A DNA stretch of 64,000 nt, from contig CAYOLV010000003.1 in NCBI GenBank assembly GCA_964404895.1, forward strand, positions 62,001-126,000. The letters are read 5' to 3'. The notes under the pieces were generated by a model, which made no database searches, was not told the DNA's origin, and was given only the letters and a program-made list of their open reading frames with translations. Origin of the DNA: JBGSUZ01 sp964404895. GTDB lineage: Bacteria > Bacillota > Clostridia > Peptostreptococcales > Acidaminobacteraceae. Each line of letters starts with the position of its first letter. Within the stretch, counting starts at the first letter, position 1. Made by a program: the position numbers and the translations under genes. This document shows positions 52,938-62,948 of the stretch, piece by piece.

Positions 52938-54467
52938 TTAGTGTTTGAAATGTCTCTTATCTGTGAAAATCATAGCGATACCGTGTTTGTTGGCCGCTGC
53001 AATGACATCTTTGTCGTTGACTGAACCACCCGGTTGAACAATAGCCGTAATCCCTGCCGCCGCAGCCGCTTCAATAACGTCTGGGAATGGGAAGAAGGCG
53101 TCGGAAGCCATAGCGGAACCTTTTACGTTTTTGCCACCTTGTCTCACTGCATTTTCTGCAGCCCAAATTCTGCTGGTTTGACCCGGTGCCACTGCAATGG
53201 TTGCATCGTTTTTCGCAAGGACAATGGCGTTGGACTTCACGTGTTTCACAATTTTCCAGCCGAACATCAAATCTGCAATTTCACTGTCTGTCGGAATTCT
53301 GTCCGTTACTACTCTATATGGGACTTCCCCTTTGTGGTCGGCGTCTTGAATTAAAAGACCACCCTCAATTTTCTTCACATCAATGCTGTCTTCGAAAGCT
53401 TTATGAGTTGGAATGGTCAATAATCTAATATTTTTCTTGCGGGTTAAAACTTCTAAAGCTTCTTCTGTATAGCTTGGTGCCGCAATAATTTCAAGGAAAG
53501 TTTGGCTCATTTTATCTGCTGTTTCTTTGTCAATTTCTCTGTTCACCGCTACAATCCCACCGTAAATAGAGGTTGGGTCTGCATCGTGAGCCAATTGGTA
53601 AGCCGTGGCTACATCGTGTCCTACTGCCGCGCCACAAGGGTTGGTGTGTTTGACAGCAATGGCCGCAGGCTGATCAAATTCTCTGACCATTTGCACTGCA
53701 GAAGATAAATCGTTTAAGTTGTTGAAAGAAAGCTCTTTGCCGTGAAGTTGCTTAAAGGCAGACATAGAAGCTTCAGACATAATAGCGTCCTTTAAGAACC
53801 AAGCTTTTTGATGAGGGTTTTCGCCGTAACGCAGGCTTTGTTGAAGCTCATATGTCAATGTTACAGTTTTTCCAGGCTCAGTTCTGCCTGTATGCTTTTG
53901 AAGGTAAGCAGCAATTAAAGCGTCGTAATGAGAAGTGTGTTCAAAGACTTTAAGCGCTAACAAAGCACGTTTTTCAACATCGTAATGTTCCCCTGCCTCC
54001 ATGGACTCCAAAATGCCTTCGTAGTCCGACGGGTCACACACGACAATCACGTCTTCGTAGTTTTTCGCCGCAGAGCGGAGCATGCTTGGCCCGCCTATAT
54101 CTATGTTTTCAATAATTTCTTCGTGGGTTGAGCCTTCTCTTTCAAGGGTTGCTTTGAAGGGGTAAAGGTTGACCACTACCATGTCGATCATGTCAATGCC
54201 CAGCTGATCCGCTTGGTTCATATGGCTTTCAAGACTTCTTCTGGCTAAAAGACCGCCGTGCACTTTAGGGTGAAGGGTTTTCACGCGGCCATCCATACAT
54301 TCTGGGAAGCCTGTCACTTCTGAAATATCTGTGGTTTTAACGCCGTTTTCGTTGAGTGTTTTAGAGGTTCCACCAGTTGAGATGATTCTCCATCCTAGGC
54401 CTGTCAACCTCTTTGCTAAATCTACAACGCCGGTTTTATCGCTTACGCTGATGAGTGCGCTCTTCAT
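52938..54467 (-). CDS. purH: Bifunctional AICAR transformylase / IMP cyclohydrolase
   Basis: A 509-residue enzyme for the last two steps to IMP. The N-terminal cyclohydrolase (MGS-like) domain has SALISVSDKTGVVDLAKRL, STGGTSKTL and GRVKTLHPKVHGGLLARR. The C-terminal transformylase has LRYGENPHQKAWF and the active KHTNPCGAAVG. The C-terminus DKRHFKH is typical. It lies between purN and purD with short gaps, in the usual order of Gram-positive purine operons. Confidence 0.97.
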   Translation of the reverse strand: MKSALISVSDKTGVVDLAKRLTGLGWRIISTGGTSKTLNENGVKTTDISEVTGFPECMDGRVKTLHPKVHGGLLARRSLESHMNQADQLGIDMIDMVVVNLYPFKATLEREGSTHEEIIENIDIGGPSMLRSAAKNYEDVIVVCDPSDYEGILESMEAGEHYDVEKRALLALKVFEHTSHYDALIAAYLQKHTGRTEPGKTVTLTYELQQSLRYGENPHQKAWFLKDAIMSEASMSAFKQLHGKELSFNNLNDLSSAVQMVREFDQPAAIAVKHTNPCGAAVGHDVATAYQLAHDADPTSIYGGIVAVNREIDKETADKMSQTFLEIIAAPSYTEEALEVLTRKKNIRLLTIPTHKAFEDSIDVKKIEGGLLIQDADHKGEVPYRVVTDRIPTDSEIADLMFGWKIVKHVKSNAIVLAKNDATIAVAPGQTSRIWAAENAVRQGGKNVKGSAMASDAFFPFPDVIEAAAAAGITAIVQPGGSVNDKDVIAAANKHGIAMIFTDKRHFKH

Positions 54468-54490
54468 GTTTTAGCCCTACCTTTCTTTAT

Positions 54491-55150
54491 TTAAAAAATC
54501 TCGTTTTTATTCAATACGTCTCGAACCACTTGTTTCAAATTTTCGTGTTCAAGTTCGTGAATTCTTGCCGCTAAAGTTTCCACTGTATCTTCTGGAAAAA
54601 CGGGAATCTTCTTTTGTAAGATGATTTCGCCCGTATCAATGCCCCCATCTACAAAATGGATGGTGATGCCGCTTTCTGTCTCGTTATTTTCAAGGACTGC
54701 TTTATGAACGCGGTCGCCGTAATAACCTTTGCCACAATAAGCAGGAATCAGCGCTGGGTGTAAGTTGATGATTTTTTTCGGGAAGGCGTCTACCAAACTT
54801 TGGTCGAGGATGCTCAAATAACCCGCCAGAACAATCAACTCAATATCCAACTCTGTCAATTTATCTACTAATTCTTTGTTAATTTTCTCTTTTTGACTGG
54901 CATCCATTTGTCTAAGCATTTTTCTGTCATGGATATGCACGGGGATGCGAGCTGCTTCCGCCCGTTTAATGGCATAACAGTCTGGATTGTCTGTAACAAC
55001 GATGGAAACAGTGGCGAGAAGCTCGCCACTGTCACACGCATTCATAAGAGCCTGCAAGTTCGTACCGCTGCCTGAAACAAAGACCGCAATATTGCTAAGG
55101 TGTGTGGTGTTCGCCCACCCTATGTCTTCTCTGTTCGCAGAATTCATCAT
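54491..55150 (-). CDS. purN: Phosphoribosylglycinamide formyltransferase
   Basis: A 219-residue folate-dependent GAR transformylase. It has IAVFVSGSGTNLQALM, the catalytic Asn-His region (INLHPALIPAYCGKGYYG) and GITIHFVDGGIDTGEII with the conserved Asp. The first ~18 residues (MMNSANREDIGWANTTH) extend beyond the usual start, but no better-placed start codon is visible. The ATG overlaps the purM stop by four bases (55147-55150), so the two are coupled. Confidence 0.95.
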   Translation of the reverse strand: MMNSANREDIGWANTTHLSNIAVFVSGSGTNLQALMNACDSGELLATVSIVVTDNPDCYAIKRAEAARIPVHIHDRKMLRQMDASQKEKINKELVDKLTELDIELIVLAGYLSILDQSLVDAFPKKIINLHPALIPAYCGKGYYGDRVHKAVLENNETESGITIHFVDGGIDTGEIILQKKIPVFPEDTVETLAARIHELEHENLKQVVRDVLNKNEIF

Positions 55151-56205
55151 ACGACAACCTGCCCTTCACTATTTATTTGACCAATCACTTGACCCTTGAA
55201 TCCTTTAGCTTTAAGGGCTTCTAAAGCCGTATCTGCATCTGCAGGTCTGACCACAACCATAAAGCCCATGCCCATGTTGAAAGTGCCGAACATTTCTTCT
55301 TTAGAGAGGCCAGTTTCCTTTTGAAGGTATTTAACCACGGCAGGAACTTCCCATTTAGAATCGTCGAAAGTTACGCCCATCCCCATGCCCTTTGGCAACA
55401 TTCTAGGAACGTTTTCGTAGAAGCCGCCCCCAGTAATATGGCACATGCCTAAAACTTCTACTTTTTCTTTAAGAGCCGCTACTTCGCGAACGTATATTTT
55501 AGTCGGTCTGATGAGGGCGTCTCCAAGACTTTCTCCCAGTTCTGGAAGAACTTCTGCAAGTTTAGCTTTCATCTCAGCTTCCGCATTGTCTCCCGTTTGG
55601 TTGAAGAAAGTTTTTCTGACTAACGAATAGCCATTAGAATGGAAGCCTGTGGATGGAAGGCCAATGACCACATCGCCTACGCTGATTTTTAAACCGTCAA
55701 TTAAGTCTTCTTTTTCAACGACACCCACAGCAAAACCTGCCATGTCGTATTCTCCTTCTGGATAGAAGCCAGGCATTTCAGCTGTTTCTCCACCGAGAAG
55801 GGCCATACCTGATTCTAAACAACCTTCTGAAACCCCTTTGACCAACATTGCTGCTTTTTCAGCTTCTAATCTGCCAGTGGCAATGTAGTCTAGGAAGAAT
55901 AAAGGCTCTGCCCCTTGACAGAGAATATCGTTGACACACATAGCCACCAAGTCGATGCCTACGGTGTCATGCTGATCCATTAAGAAGGCAACTTTCAGCT
56001 TTGTGCCGACCCCATCTGTGCCTGAACACAGGACTGGGTCTTTATATTGTCCAAGTCTCATCATCCCCGAGAAATTCCCAAGTCCGCCGATGACTTTATC
56101 GTTGTGAGTTCTGTTGACAAAGTGCTTCATCATTTCAACGGCTTTGTAACCCTCTTCCACGTTGACGCCGCTTTGTTTGTATGCTTCTCTGCTGTGGCTG
56201 CTCAT
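55147..56205 (-). CDS. purM: Phosphoribosylformylglycinamidine cyclo-ligase
   Basis: A 352-residue AIR synthetase. Motifs include GVNVEEGYKAVEMMKHFVNR, VLCSGTDGVGTKLKVAF, GIDLVAMCVNDILCQGAEPL and GMGMGVTFDDSKW. The length is normal. It follows purF by about 57 bases and overlaps purN at its end. No odd features. Confidence 0.96.
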   Translation of the reverse strand: MSSHSREAYKQSGVNVEEGYKAVEMMKHFVNRTHNDKVIGGLGNFSGMMRLGQYKDPVLCSGTDGVGTKLKVAFLMDQHDTVGIDLVAMCVNDILCQGAEPLFFLDYIATGRLEAEKAAMLVKGVSEGCLESGMALLGGETAEMPGFYPEGEYDMAGFAVGVVEKEDLIDGLKISVGDVVIGLPSTGFHSNGYSLVRKTFFNQTGDNAEAEMKAKLAEVLPELGESLGDALIRPTKIYVREVAALKEKVEVLGMCHITGGGFYENVPRMLPKGMGMGVTFDDSKWEVPAVVKYLQKETGLSKEEMFGTFNMGMGFMVVVRPADADTALEALKAKGFKGQVIGQINSEGQVVV

Positions 56206-56262
56206 AAGATCCTCCCTTAATTGCTTTAAATAGGTGTTCCTGATTGTTATACAATAGGTTTC

Positions 56263-57714
56263 CTATTGCTTTTCAAATAGGTATTTGCCAGTGCCTGCTG
56301 GAACATCCATTGGATAGTCCCCGTCGAAACAGGCTGTACATAATTGGTTCTTAGGGCAACCAATGCTTTCAGCCAAACCTTCAATGGTCACGTAAGCCAA
56401 GCTGTCCGTTCCAATGAATTCGCTGATTTTCTCAATGCTCATGGTAGCGCCAATGAGTTCCGCTGGGGATGAAGTATCGATCCCAAAGAAGCAAGAATGT
56501 TTGACAGGAGGCGACGTAATTCTCATGTGTACCTCTTTTGCCCCCGCTCTTTTGAGCATGTCTACAATCTTCTTGCTGGTAGTGCCTCTGACGATGGAGT
56601 CATCTATTAAAATAATGCTCTTGCCTTTGACGTTCTCTCTGAGGACGTTGAGTTTCAGGGCAACAGATAATTCTCTAAGCTTCTGATCAGGCTGAATGAA
56701 AGTTCTGCCCAGATATTTATTTTTAATCAGGCCAATGCCTAGTGGAATACCACTTTCTTCTGAATAGCCGATAGCTCCTGCTGTCCCTGAATCTGGAACC
56801 GCCATGACCATGTCCGCTTCTACTGGGTGTTGCTGTGCCAAAATACGTCCGCAATTTTTACGGGTCATGTAGACGTTAATGCCGTCTATGTCTGAGTCTG
56901 GTCTTGCAAAGTAGACGTATTCAAAACTGCAAACCGCTCTTCTCTTACCTTCTGCAAATTTGAAAGAGTTGATGCCAGTTTCGTCAATAATGACAATTTC
57001 TCCCGGTTCAATGTCTCTGACGAAAGTTGCGCCGAGCACATCTAGGGCACAAGTTTCAGAAGCCAGCACGTGACCGCCATCGCTTAAACGACCTAGGGTT
57101 AAAGGTCTAAGACCATGAGCGTCTCTTACCCCGATGAGCTTGTCTTCCGACAAAATAACCAAGGCGAAAGAGCCTTTTAATTTCTTCAATGAACGGATGA
57201 GGCTGAGTTCCAAACCTTCTTTGTAGTTCTTGGCAATGAGGGCCGCAATAGCTTCACTGTCGATAGAAGTTTGGAAAATAGCGCCGCCCTCTTCTAACTC
57301 GTCCCGAATGGCACTGGCGTTGACCAAGTTGCCGTTATGAGCAAGGGCAATGGAGCCGCCTTTATGCTTGACCACAAGGGGCTGTGCGTTGGTCACGTGG
57401 GAGTCTCCAGTCGTGGAATAACGGACATGGCCGATGGCAATTTTGCCTTTCAGTTGTTCCAATTTATCGTCTGAGAAAACTTCTTGAACCAAACCCATAT
57501 CTTTGTAATATTTCACGCCTGAGTCATTCTTAACAGCAATCCCAGCACTTTCTTGCCCTCTGTGTTGAAGAGCTACAAGGCCGTAGCAAGCCATATAGGC
57601 AATACGGTCTTGGTCGTGGCTGTAAAGACCGATAACGCCACATTCCTCTTCCATTTTATCTGTGCCAAGTGCCCCTTCAAAAGGGTCAAAGCCCATTTCA
57701 TTACTATTTATCAT
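56263..57714 (-). CDS. purF: Amidophosphoribosyltransferase
   Basis: A 483-residue glutamine PRPP amidotransferase, the committed step. A propeptide precedes the nucleophile Cys in EECGVIGLYSHD, as in Bacillus-type Fe-S-containing enzymes. GQESAGIAVK is the glutaminase loop. The PRPP site is SIILIDDSIVRGTTSKKI. Cysteines in CPKNQLCTACFDGDYP fit the cluster ligands. ATG 57714 is chosen because GGAGGCG stands about seven bases before it; it overlaps the end of purC by 11 bases. Confidence 0.96.
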   Translation of the reverse strand: MINSNEMGFDPFEGALGTDKMEEECGVIGLYSHDQDRIAYMACYGLVALQHRGQESAGIAVKNDSGVKYYKDMGLVQEVFSDDKLEQLKGKIAIGHVRYSTTGDSHVTNAQPLVVKHKGGSIALAHNGNLVNASAIRDELEEGGAIFQTSIDSEAIAALIAKNYKEGLELSLIRSLKKLKGSFALVILSEDKLIGVRDAHGLRPLTLGRLSDGGHVLASETCALDVLGATFVRDIEPGEIVIIDETGINSFKFAEGKRRAVCSFEYVYFARPDSDIDGINVYMTRKNCGRILAQQHPVEADMVMAVPDSGTAGAIGYSEESGIPLGIGLIKNKYLGRTFIQPDQKLRELSVALKLNVLRENVKGKSIILIDDSIVRGTTSKKIVDMLKRAGAKEVHMRITSPPVKHSCFFGIDTSSPAELIGATMSIEKISEFIGTDSLAYVTIEGLAESIGCPKNQLCTACFDGDYPMDVPAGTGKYLFEKQ

Positions 57715-58423
57715 TGGCGCCTCCACCTAAACGACTGAGGATTTCTTGGTAAGCCTCTTCGATATTGCCAAGGTTTCTTCTGAATCTGTCTTTATCTAAT
57801 TTTTCGTTTGTTTTTGCATCCCAAAGTCTGCAAGTGTCTGGCGAAATTTCGTCTGCCAAAATAACTTCTCCTTTGTGAACCCCAAATTCCAACTTGAAGT
57901 CGATGAGGCGAATGCCTTTATCCATAAAGAGTGCTGTTAAAATGTCGTTGATTTTAAGAGAGTAGTCTCTAATCACAGCCACTTGCTCAGGTGTGGCAAG
58001 GTTCATGATTTCGATGTGGTCTTCGTTGATCATTGGATCCCCAAGGTCATCGTTTTTATAGCAGAATTCGATAATCGTTTTTGAAAGAGCGGTGCCTTCC
58101 TCGAGGCCCAATCGCTTAGAAAGTGAACCTGCTGCCACGTTTCTCACGAGCACTTCAAGAGGTAAAATTGTAACCGCTTTGACGAGGGTCTCTCTGTCGT
58201 TGAGTTTTTCGACAAAGTGAGTTGGAATCCCTTTTTCCATAAGGATTTTATAAAGGCTTTCGCTGATGGCGTTGTTCATGACCCCTTTTTGTTCAATAGT
58301 GCCCTTCTTTTCGCCGTTGAAAGCAGTGGCATCATCTTTGAACTCCATAATGTAAAGGTCTTGATCTTCTGTGCTGTACACTCTTTTTGCTTTACCTTCA
58401 TATAACATCGTCACTTTATTCAT
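57704..58423 (-). CDS. purC: Phosphoribosylaminoimidazole-succinocarboxamide synthase
   Basis: A 239-residue SAICAR synthetase. Family motifs are LYEGKAKRVYST, VRNVAAGSLSKRLGLEEG, LIDFKLEFG and LADEISPDTCRLWD. The length is normal for bacterial PurC. It begins at the last base of the purE stop and overlaps purF, so translation is coupled through purE-C-F. Confidence 0.97.
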   Translation of the reverse strand: MNKVTMLYEGKAKRVYSTEDQDLYIMEFKDDATAFNGEKKGTIEQKGVMNNAISESLYKILMEKGIPTHFVEKLNDRETLVKAVTILPLEVLVRNVAAGSLSKRLGLEEGTALSKTIIEFCYKNDDLGDPMINEDHIEIMNLATPEQVAVIRDYSLKINDILTALFMDKGIRLIDFKLEFGVHKGEVILADEISPDTCRLWDAKTNEKLDKDRFRRNLGNIEEAYQEILSRLGGGANDK

Positions 58424-58908
58424 TATAATACCCTCCCAAAAGTTTGATCTTTTTCTAACACGTCGTCATGCATTTTTTTTCTATAGTCTTTTAATTGTTT
58501 GCTGATTTCTGGATACTTGATGCTTAAGATGTGGAGTGCCAAAAGTCCTGCGTTCTCTGCGCCATTAACTGCTACTGTGGCTACTGGAATACCTGCAGGC
58601 ATTTGCACGATGGCAAGGAGTGCGTCTAAACCGTCCATAACGCCGCCTTTAATTGGAAGTCCAATGACCGGCAAAGTGGTGAAAGAAGCAATAACCCCCG
58701 GTAAATGAGCTGCCTTGCCTGCTGCACCGATGATGACTTCAAAACCATTTTCTTCAGCGCTGCTGACCAATTCTTTAACTTCCATGGGTGTGCGGTGGGC
58801 TGAGAGGATTCTCATTTCAACAGCTACACCAAATTGTTTCAAAATGACTTCTGCCTTTGATACGATCTCGAAGTCCGAATGACTTCCCATGATGATTGCA
58901 ACTTTCAT
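58423..58908 (-). CDS. purE: N5-carboxyaminoimidazole ribonucleotide mutase
   Basis: A 161-residue class I PurE. It has IIMGSHSDFEIVSKAE, RILSAHRTPMEVKELV, IIGAAGKAAHLPGVIAS and GLPIKGGVMDGLDALLAIVQMPAGIPV, with the catalytic His and Ser loops intact. No purK gene lies beside it, so the enzyme may use AIR and CO2 more directly or PurK may be elsewhere. It is the first gene of the operon, with GGGAGGG before the ATG and a PurBox-like pair just upstream. Confidence 0.97.
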   Translation of the reverse strand: MKVAIIMGSHSDFEIVSKAEVILKQFGVAVEMRILSAHRTPMEVKELVSSAEENGFEVIIGAAGKAAHLPGVIASFTTLPVIGLPIKGGVMDGLDALLAIVQMPAGIPVATVAVNGAENAGLLALHILSIKYPEISKQLKDYRKKMHDDVLEKDQTFGRVL

Positions 58909-58920
58909 GAATACCCTCCC

Positions 58921-58968
58921 AATAATACGAACATTTATGTTTTAATTTTGTATGATATTTCGTGTTTA
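58921..58968 (-). promoter_or_regulatory. PurBox-like inverted pair upstream of purE
   Basis: Two CGAA-centred elements stand in opposite orientation: TACGAACATT (58926-58935, plus strand) and ACACGAAATAT (about 58956-58966, minus strand). The CGAA cores are separated by 27 bases, which leaves about 17 between two 13-14-base boxes. This is the geometry known for PurR PurBoxes in Bacillus. They lie 15-60 bases before purE. No purR gene is in the window, and no similar pair is seen before purL. Confidence 0.45.
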
Positions 58969-59030
58969 TCTTGTCTCTATCTTACCAATTCCTCAGTCTG
59001 ACTTCAACCTCTTTTATAGGAAATTTATAT

Positions 59031-62000
59031 TTACTTTTTATAATAATTGACCCCTGCATTGATGATGCCCATGTCGAAGTTTCCAGGAATGTTTTTATAG
59101 TTGTATTGACCTATCCGCTCAGCATGTCCCATTTTGCCGAAGATTCTGCCGTCTGGGCTGGTAATGCCTTCAATGTCATACATAGAGCCATTTAAATTGC
59201 TTCCAGCCGTATACTGGGTAGCCAATTGACCCTTTGCCTTTAACTGCTCATACCATGTTTCGTTACAGACAAATCTGCCTTCGCCGTGAGACATTGGGAC
59301 TTGATAAGCCTTGCCCACTACAGTGTTTTTCAACCAAGGCGATGTATTTTCCACAGTTGAAATGCTGACAATTTTGGAAATATGCTTGCCGCAAGTGTTG
59401 TAAGTCAAGGTTGGAGCGTCTTCTTCCAATGTTCGGATTTCCCCATAAGTGACTAAGCCCAGTTTCACAAGAGCTTGGAACCCGTTACAGATCCCAATCA
59501 TGAGACCGTCACGCTCTTTTAAGAGTTTCATGACTTCCGCCGCCAATTCAGGGTTTCTGAACACACTGCAGATAAATTTAGCTGAACCGTCTGGTTCGTC
59601 TCCTCCGCTGAAACCGCCTGGCAGCGCAATGATTTGAGATTCTTTCACCGCTTTAATATAAGTTTCAATACTTCTTTCAATGTCGGAAGCCGTCTTGTTT
59701 CTAAAGATTTCTACTTTAGCCTCTGCCCCTGCCCATTCAAAAGCACGTCTAGTGTCTTCTTCACAGTTAGTTCCCGGGAAGGCTGGAATGAAGACCTTCG
59801 GTTTTGCCCCAGTGTGAATGGCAATGGTGCTGGCTTTTGAGCCAAGATCCGGCGTTGTCAGGTCGTAAGTGCCTACAGCACCACAAACCAATTCTTTCTC
59901 GTCTTGAGATTTCACTCTTGGGAAGATTTCAGCCAGTGGCTTTTCCCATTCTTTTTCTATGCTGGCAAGGTCGATGACTTCGTTTTCATGTTCGATGGTC
60001 CAGTTTGCTGTGGTTTGAGCTATTTTAACAAACTGTCCCAGTTTTTCCATTTCGTTTAGAATCGCTGCAACCTCAGCCTTTTGAGCATTCACGCTGAACA
60101 CAATCGCCCCACTTCTTTCTTGAAGCAGGTTTTCAGCCCCTAGCGTTTTCACCCCGATTTGGTTCCCTAAGCTCATTTTAATGAAAGCGCCAAGAATACC
60201 GCCTTGTTCAAGAGCCATGGCTCCGTCTACTGCACTTAACTCAATGAGCTTGCCGTAGTTGCCATAAGCCGACTTAAGTGCTGACAAATTTGGAAGTCCG
60301 AAACTGTCTTTGACGAGGTCTAATAGGTAAATGTCTTGTCCTGCGCTTTTAAACTCAGGAGAAACCACCTTTTCTGACTCTGCCACTGTCGCGGCAAAGG
60401 CGATCAGTGTTGGGGGTACGGTTTTATCTTTAAAAGTACCTGACATGGAGTCTTTTCCACCAATAGCGCAAAGTTCCAAGCCTTTAAGGGCATAGGCACT
60501 GCCTAGAAGGGCTTTGTAAGGCTTGCCCCACTTTTCTGGGTCGTCTCCCAATTTCTCAAAGTACTCTTGCATAGAGAACTTCACTTTTTCAAGGTCGCCC
60601 CCTACGGTAACTACTTTTGTAAGGGCTTCTATCGTCGCCTTTGCACCGCCCACAAATGGGTCAAGGGCTAATTCATAAGGGTCAAATCCTGCCGCCATAA
60701 CCGTTGCCGTTGTCACATTTTTGCCGTATGAAGGAATTCTGCAAACCATGGCTTGGGTTGGGGTCTTTTGTCTTCTACCGCCGAAAGGCATGTGGACTGA
60801 TAAAGCGCCGACGCTGTTGTCGAACATTTCTACCAAACCTTCTTGAGAACAGAAGTTTAGGTCTTTTGCCAATTCCAATGCCGCCGCGGATAAATTGCCA
60901 CTTGCAGCCCCAATACAGTCTGTAGTCGCATTGCTGTCAGCAGACTTTTTGCATTTTTCTGTTGAAGGTGCTTCTGCGGAAACCACAACTGCTTGTTCAC
61001 GCTTTGCACCGTGGGTTTCAATAAAATCTCTGCTGAGGTTTAAAATCACTTCGTCCTTCCAAACCATAGTCAAGTAGCCGTTGTCTGTGACTTCTGCCAC
61101 TTGGTAGGCTTCAAGGTTTTCAGAAGCAGCCAGTTCAATGACCTTAGCCGCATCTTTAGGCGCTACCACCACCGCCATACGTTCTTGGCTCTCAGAGATG
61201 GCAAGTTCTGTGCCGTCTAAACCTTCGTATTTCGTTCTAACGGCATCTAAGTTGATTTTAAGGCTGTCCGCCAATTCCCCAACTGCTACAGACACGCCGC
61301 CTGCACCGAAATCGTTGGATTTTTTAATCAGCGCCGCAAAGTCTGCTCTGCTGTAAAGTCTTTGGAGTTTCCGCTCTTCTGGGGCGTTACCTCTTTGGAC
61401 TTCTGAGGCACAAGTTACAAGTGAAGCTTCGTCGTGTTCCTTAGAAGAACCCGTCGCACCGCCGCAACCATCTATGCCAGTTTTACCGCCTATCAATAGA
61501 ATGACATCCCCTGAAAGAGGGCTTTCTCTTCTGACTTGCTCTTTAGGAACTGCCCCAACTACTGCGCCAACTTCCATTCTCTTTGCAAGGAAGCCTTCGT
61601 GGTAGTATTCTCTGACAAAGCCTGTAGAGAGGCCAATTTGGTTCCCGTAACTGCTGAAGCCTTTTGCCGCATTTCTAGTGATGACGCGCTGTGGCAATTT
61701 CCCAGCCAATGTATTTTCAAGTGAGGCTCTTGGATCAGCCGCCCCTGTAATTCTCATGCCTTGATAAACCAAGGCTCTGCCTGAAAGCGGGTCACGGATT
61801 GAACCCCCAAGACAAGTTGCCGCACCGCCGAATGGTTCAATTTCAGTCGGGTGGTTGTGGGTTTCATTCTTAAACAAAATCCAGTAAGGAGCTTTTGTGC
61901 CGTCTTCAAAAGTCACTTCTGTTTCAAAGGTTGCCGCATTGATTTCTTCAGACTCCAATACGTCAGAAAGTTTCCCTTGCTTCTTTAAGTATTTGGCGTT

Positions 62001-62843
62001 GATTGTGGCTAAATCCATTAAGGTTACGGCTCTGGTCTTGGCTCTTTCTCCGTAAACGAACTCACGCATTTCGTGGTACTGCGCCTGAGCGTCTTTGAGG
62101 AGGTTGGCGTAAGAACCCTCTGCCCCTTCAAAGGCAACATTCGTCAGCTCAGTAGTAAACGTGGTGTGTCGGCAGTGATCCGACCAGTAAGTATCTAAAA
62201 CTTTGATTTCTGTATGGCTAGGGTTTCTTTTTTCAGATTGGAAGTAGGCTTGAACGGTTTTAAGGTCACCCAGGTTCATGGCGAGACCTTCTGTTTGGAT
62301 GAAGGCTTCCAGCTCGGCATCGTTCATTTCCATAAATGTATGGTGAATTTTAATAGGTTCTGGTGTAGGCAGGACAACCGCTGTAGAGAGAGGTGCTTCT
62401 TTAGGGATTTCAAGGGCTTCTACTGGATTGATGAGAAACTTCTTGATTTGAGAATATTCGGTTTCAGAAGGTTTGCCTTTAAGGACCACTACTTTAAAGC
62501 TTTGAAGTCCTAAGGTTTCGTCTCCCAGTCCTAAAATGGCAATACATTGTTTTGCCGAATCGGCTCTTTGGTCATATTGACCTGGAAGCAATTTATAGTA
62601 AATGGCAGTTTCGTCGCTTTCCAATTTAATGGTTTTTGAAACCAAGTCTGCGTTAGGTTCTGAGAACACACAGGTGATGGCTGTTTCAATTTCAGATTCA
62701 GTCAAGCCTTCTACATCGTAGCCATTGTAAACCGTTACTGCGTCTAAGCTGTGTATTTGCAAGAATTCTCTAAACTGCTTGAGAAGGGCTGGGCCTTCCA
62801 CGTCAAGCATTGGGTTTTTCGTCACTAAAATTCTATTAACCAT
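59031..62843 (-). CDS. purL: Phosphoribosylformylglycinamidine synthase, single chain
   Basis: A 1270-residue FGAM synthetase of the long clostridial type, with the synthetase and glutaminase in one chain. Motifs are LDTYWSDHCRHTTFTTEL, FKNETHNHPTEIEPFGGAAT, GGKDSMSGTF and the C-terminal amidotransferase with Cys in MIGICNGFQALVKLGL. IALPGGFSGGDEPDGSAKF and VPMSHGEGRFVC (catalytic His region) are also present. ATG 62843 lies eight bases after GGAGG; ATG 62846 is possible. It sits upstream of purE on the same strand across a 122-base gap that carries a PurBox-like pair, so it may have its own promoter. Confidence 0.95.
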   Translation of the reverse strand: MVNRILVTKNPMLDVEGPALLKQFREFLQIHSLDAVTVYNGYDVEGLTESEIETAITCVFSEPNADLVSKTIKLESDETAIYYKLLPGQYDQRADSAKQCIAILGLGDETLGLQSFKVVVLKGKPSETEYSQIKKFLINPVEALEIPKEAPLSTAVVLPTPEPIKIHHTFMEMNDAELEAFIQTEGLAMNLGDLKTVQAYFQSEKRNPSHTEIKVLDTYWSDHCRHTTFTTELTNVAFEGAEGSYANLLKDAQAQYHEMREFVYGERAKTRAVTLMDLATINAKYLKKQGKLSDVLESEEINAATFETEVTFEDGTKAPYWILFKNETHNHPTEIEPFGGAATCLGGSIRDPLSGRALVYQGMRITGAADPRASLENTLAGKLPQRVITRNAAKGFSSYGNQIGLSTGFVREYYHEGFLAKRMEVGAVVGAVPKEQVRRESPLSGDVILLIGGKTGIDGCGGATGSSKEHDEASLVTCASEVQRGNAPEERKLQRLYSRADFAALIKKSNDFGAGGVSVAVGELADSLKINLDAVRTKYEGLDGTELAISESQERMAVVVAPKDAAKVIELAASENLEAYQVAEVTDNGYLTMVWKDEVILNLSRDFIETHGAKREQAVVVSAEAPSTEKCKKSADSNATTDCIGAASGNLSAAALELAKDLNFCSQEGLVEMFDNSVGALSVHMPFGGRRQKTPTQAMVCRIPSYGKNVTTATVMAAGFDPYELALDPFVGGAKATIEALTKVVTVGGDLEKVKFSMQEYFEKLGDDPEKWGKPYKALLGSAYALKGLELCAIGGKDSMSGTFKDKTVPPTLIAFAATVAESEKVVSPEFKSAGQDIYLLDLVKDSFGLPNLSALKSAYGNYGKLIELSAVDGAMALEQGGILGAFIKMSLGNQIGVKTLGAENLLQERSGAIVFSVNAQKAEVAAILNEMEKLGQFVKIAQTTANWTIEHENEVIDLASIEKEWEKPLAEIFPRVKSQDEKELVCGAVGTYDLTTPDLGSKASTIAIHTGAKPKVFIPAFPGTNCEEDTRRAFEWAGAEAKVEIFRNKTASDIERSIETYIKAVKESQIIALPGGFSGGDEPDGSAKFICSVFRNPELAAEVMKLLKERDGLMIGICNGFQALVKLGLVTYGEIRTLEEDAPTLTYNTCGKHISKIVSISTVENTSPWLKNTVVGKAYQVPMSHGEGRFVCNETWYEQLKAKGQLATQYTAGSNLNGSMYDIEGITSPDGRIFGKMGHAERIGQYNYKNIPGNFDMGIINAGVNYYKK

Positions 62844-62948
62844 CATCACGACCTCCATCATTAAGTGAAATTCTACTATTATTCTAGCACCCTATGGATT
62901 ATAATAAAAATTAATCATTCTAATCGTATTAATAAGGAGAGCTTATCA

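Noticed and set aside
58909..59030. Guanine riboswitch before purE
   Set aside because: The gap is too short and lacks the conserved three-way junction sequences; only the PurBox-like pair is visible.
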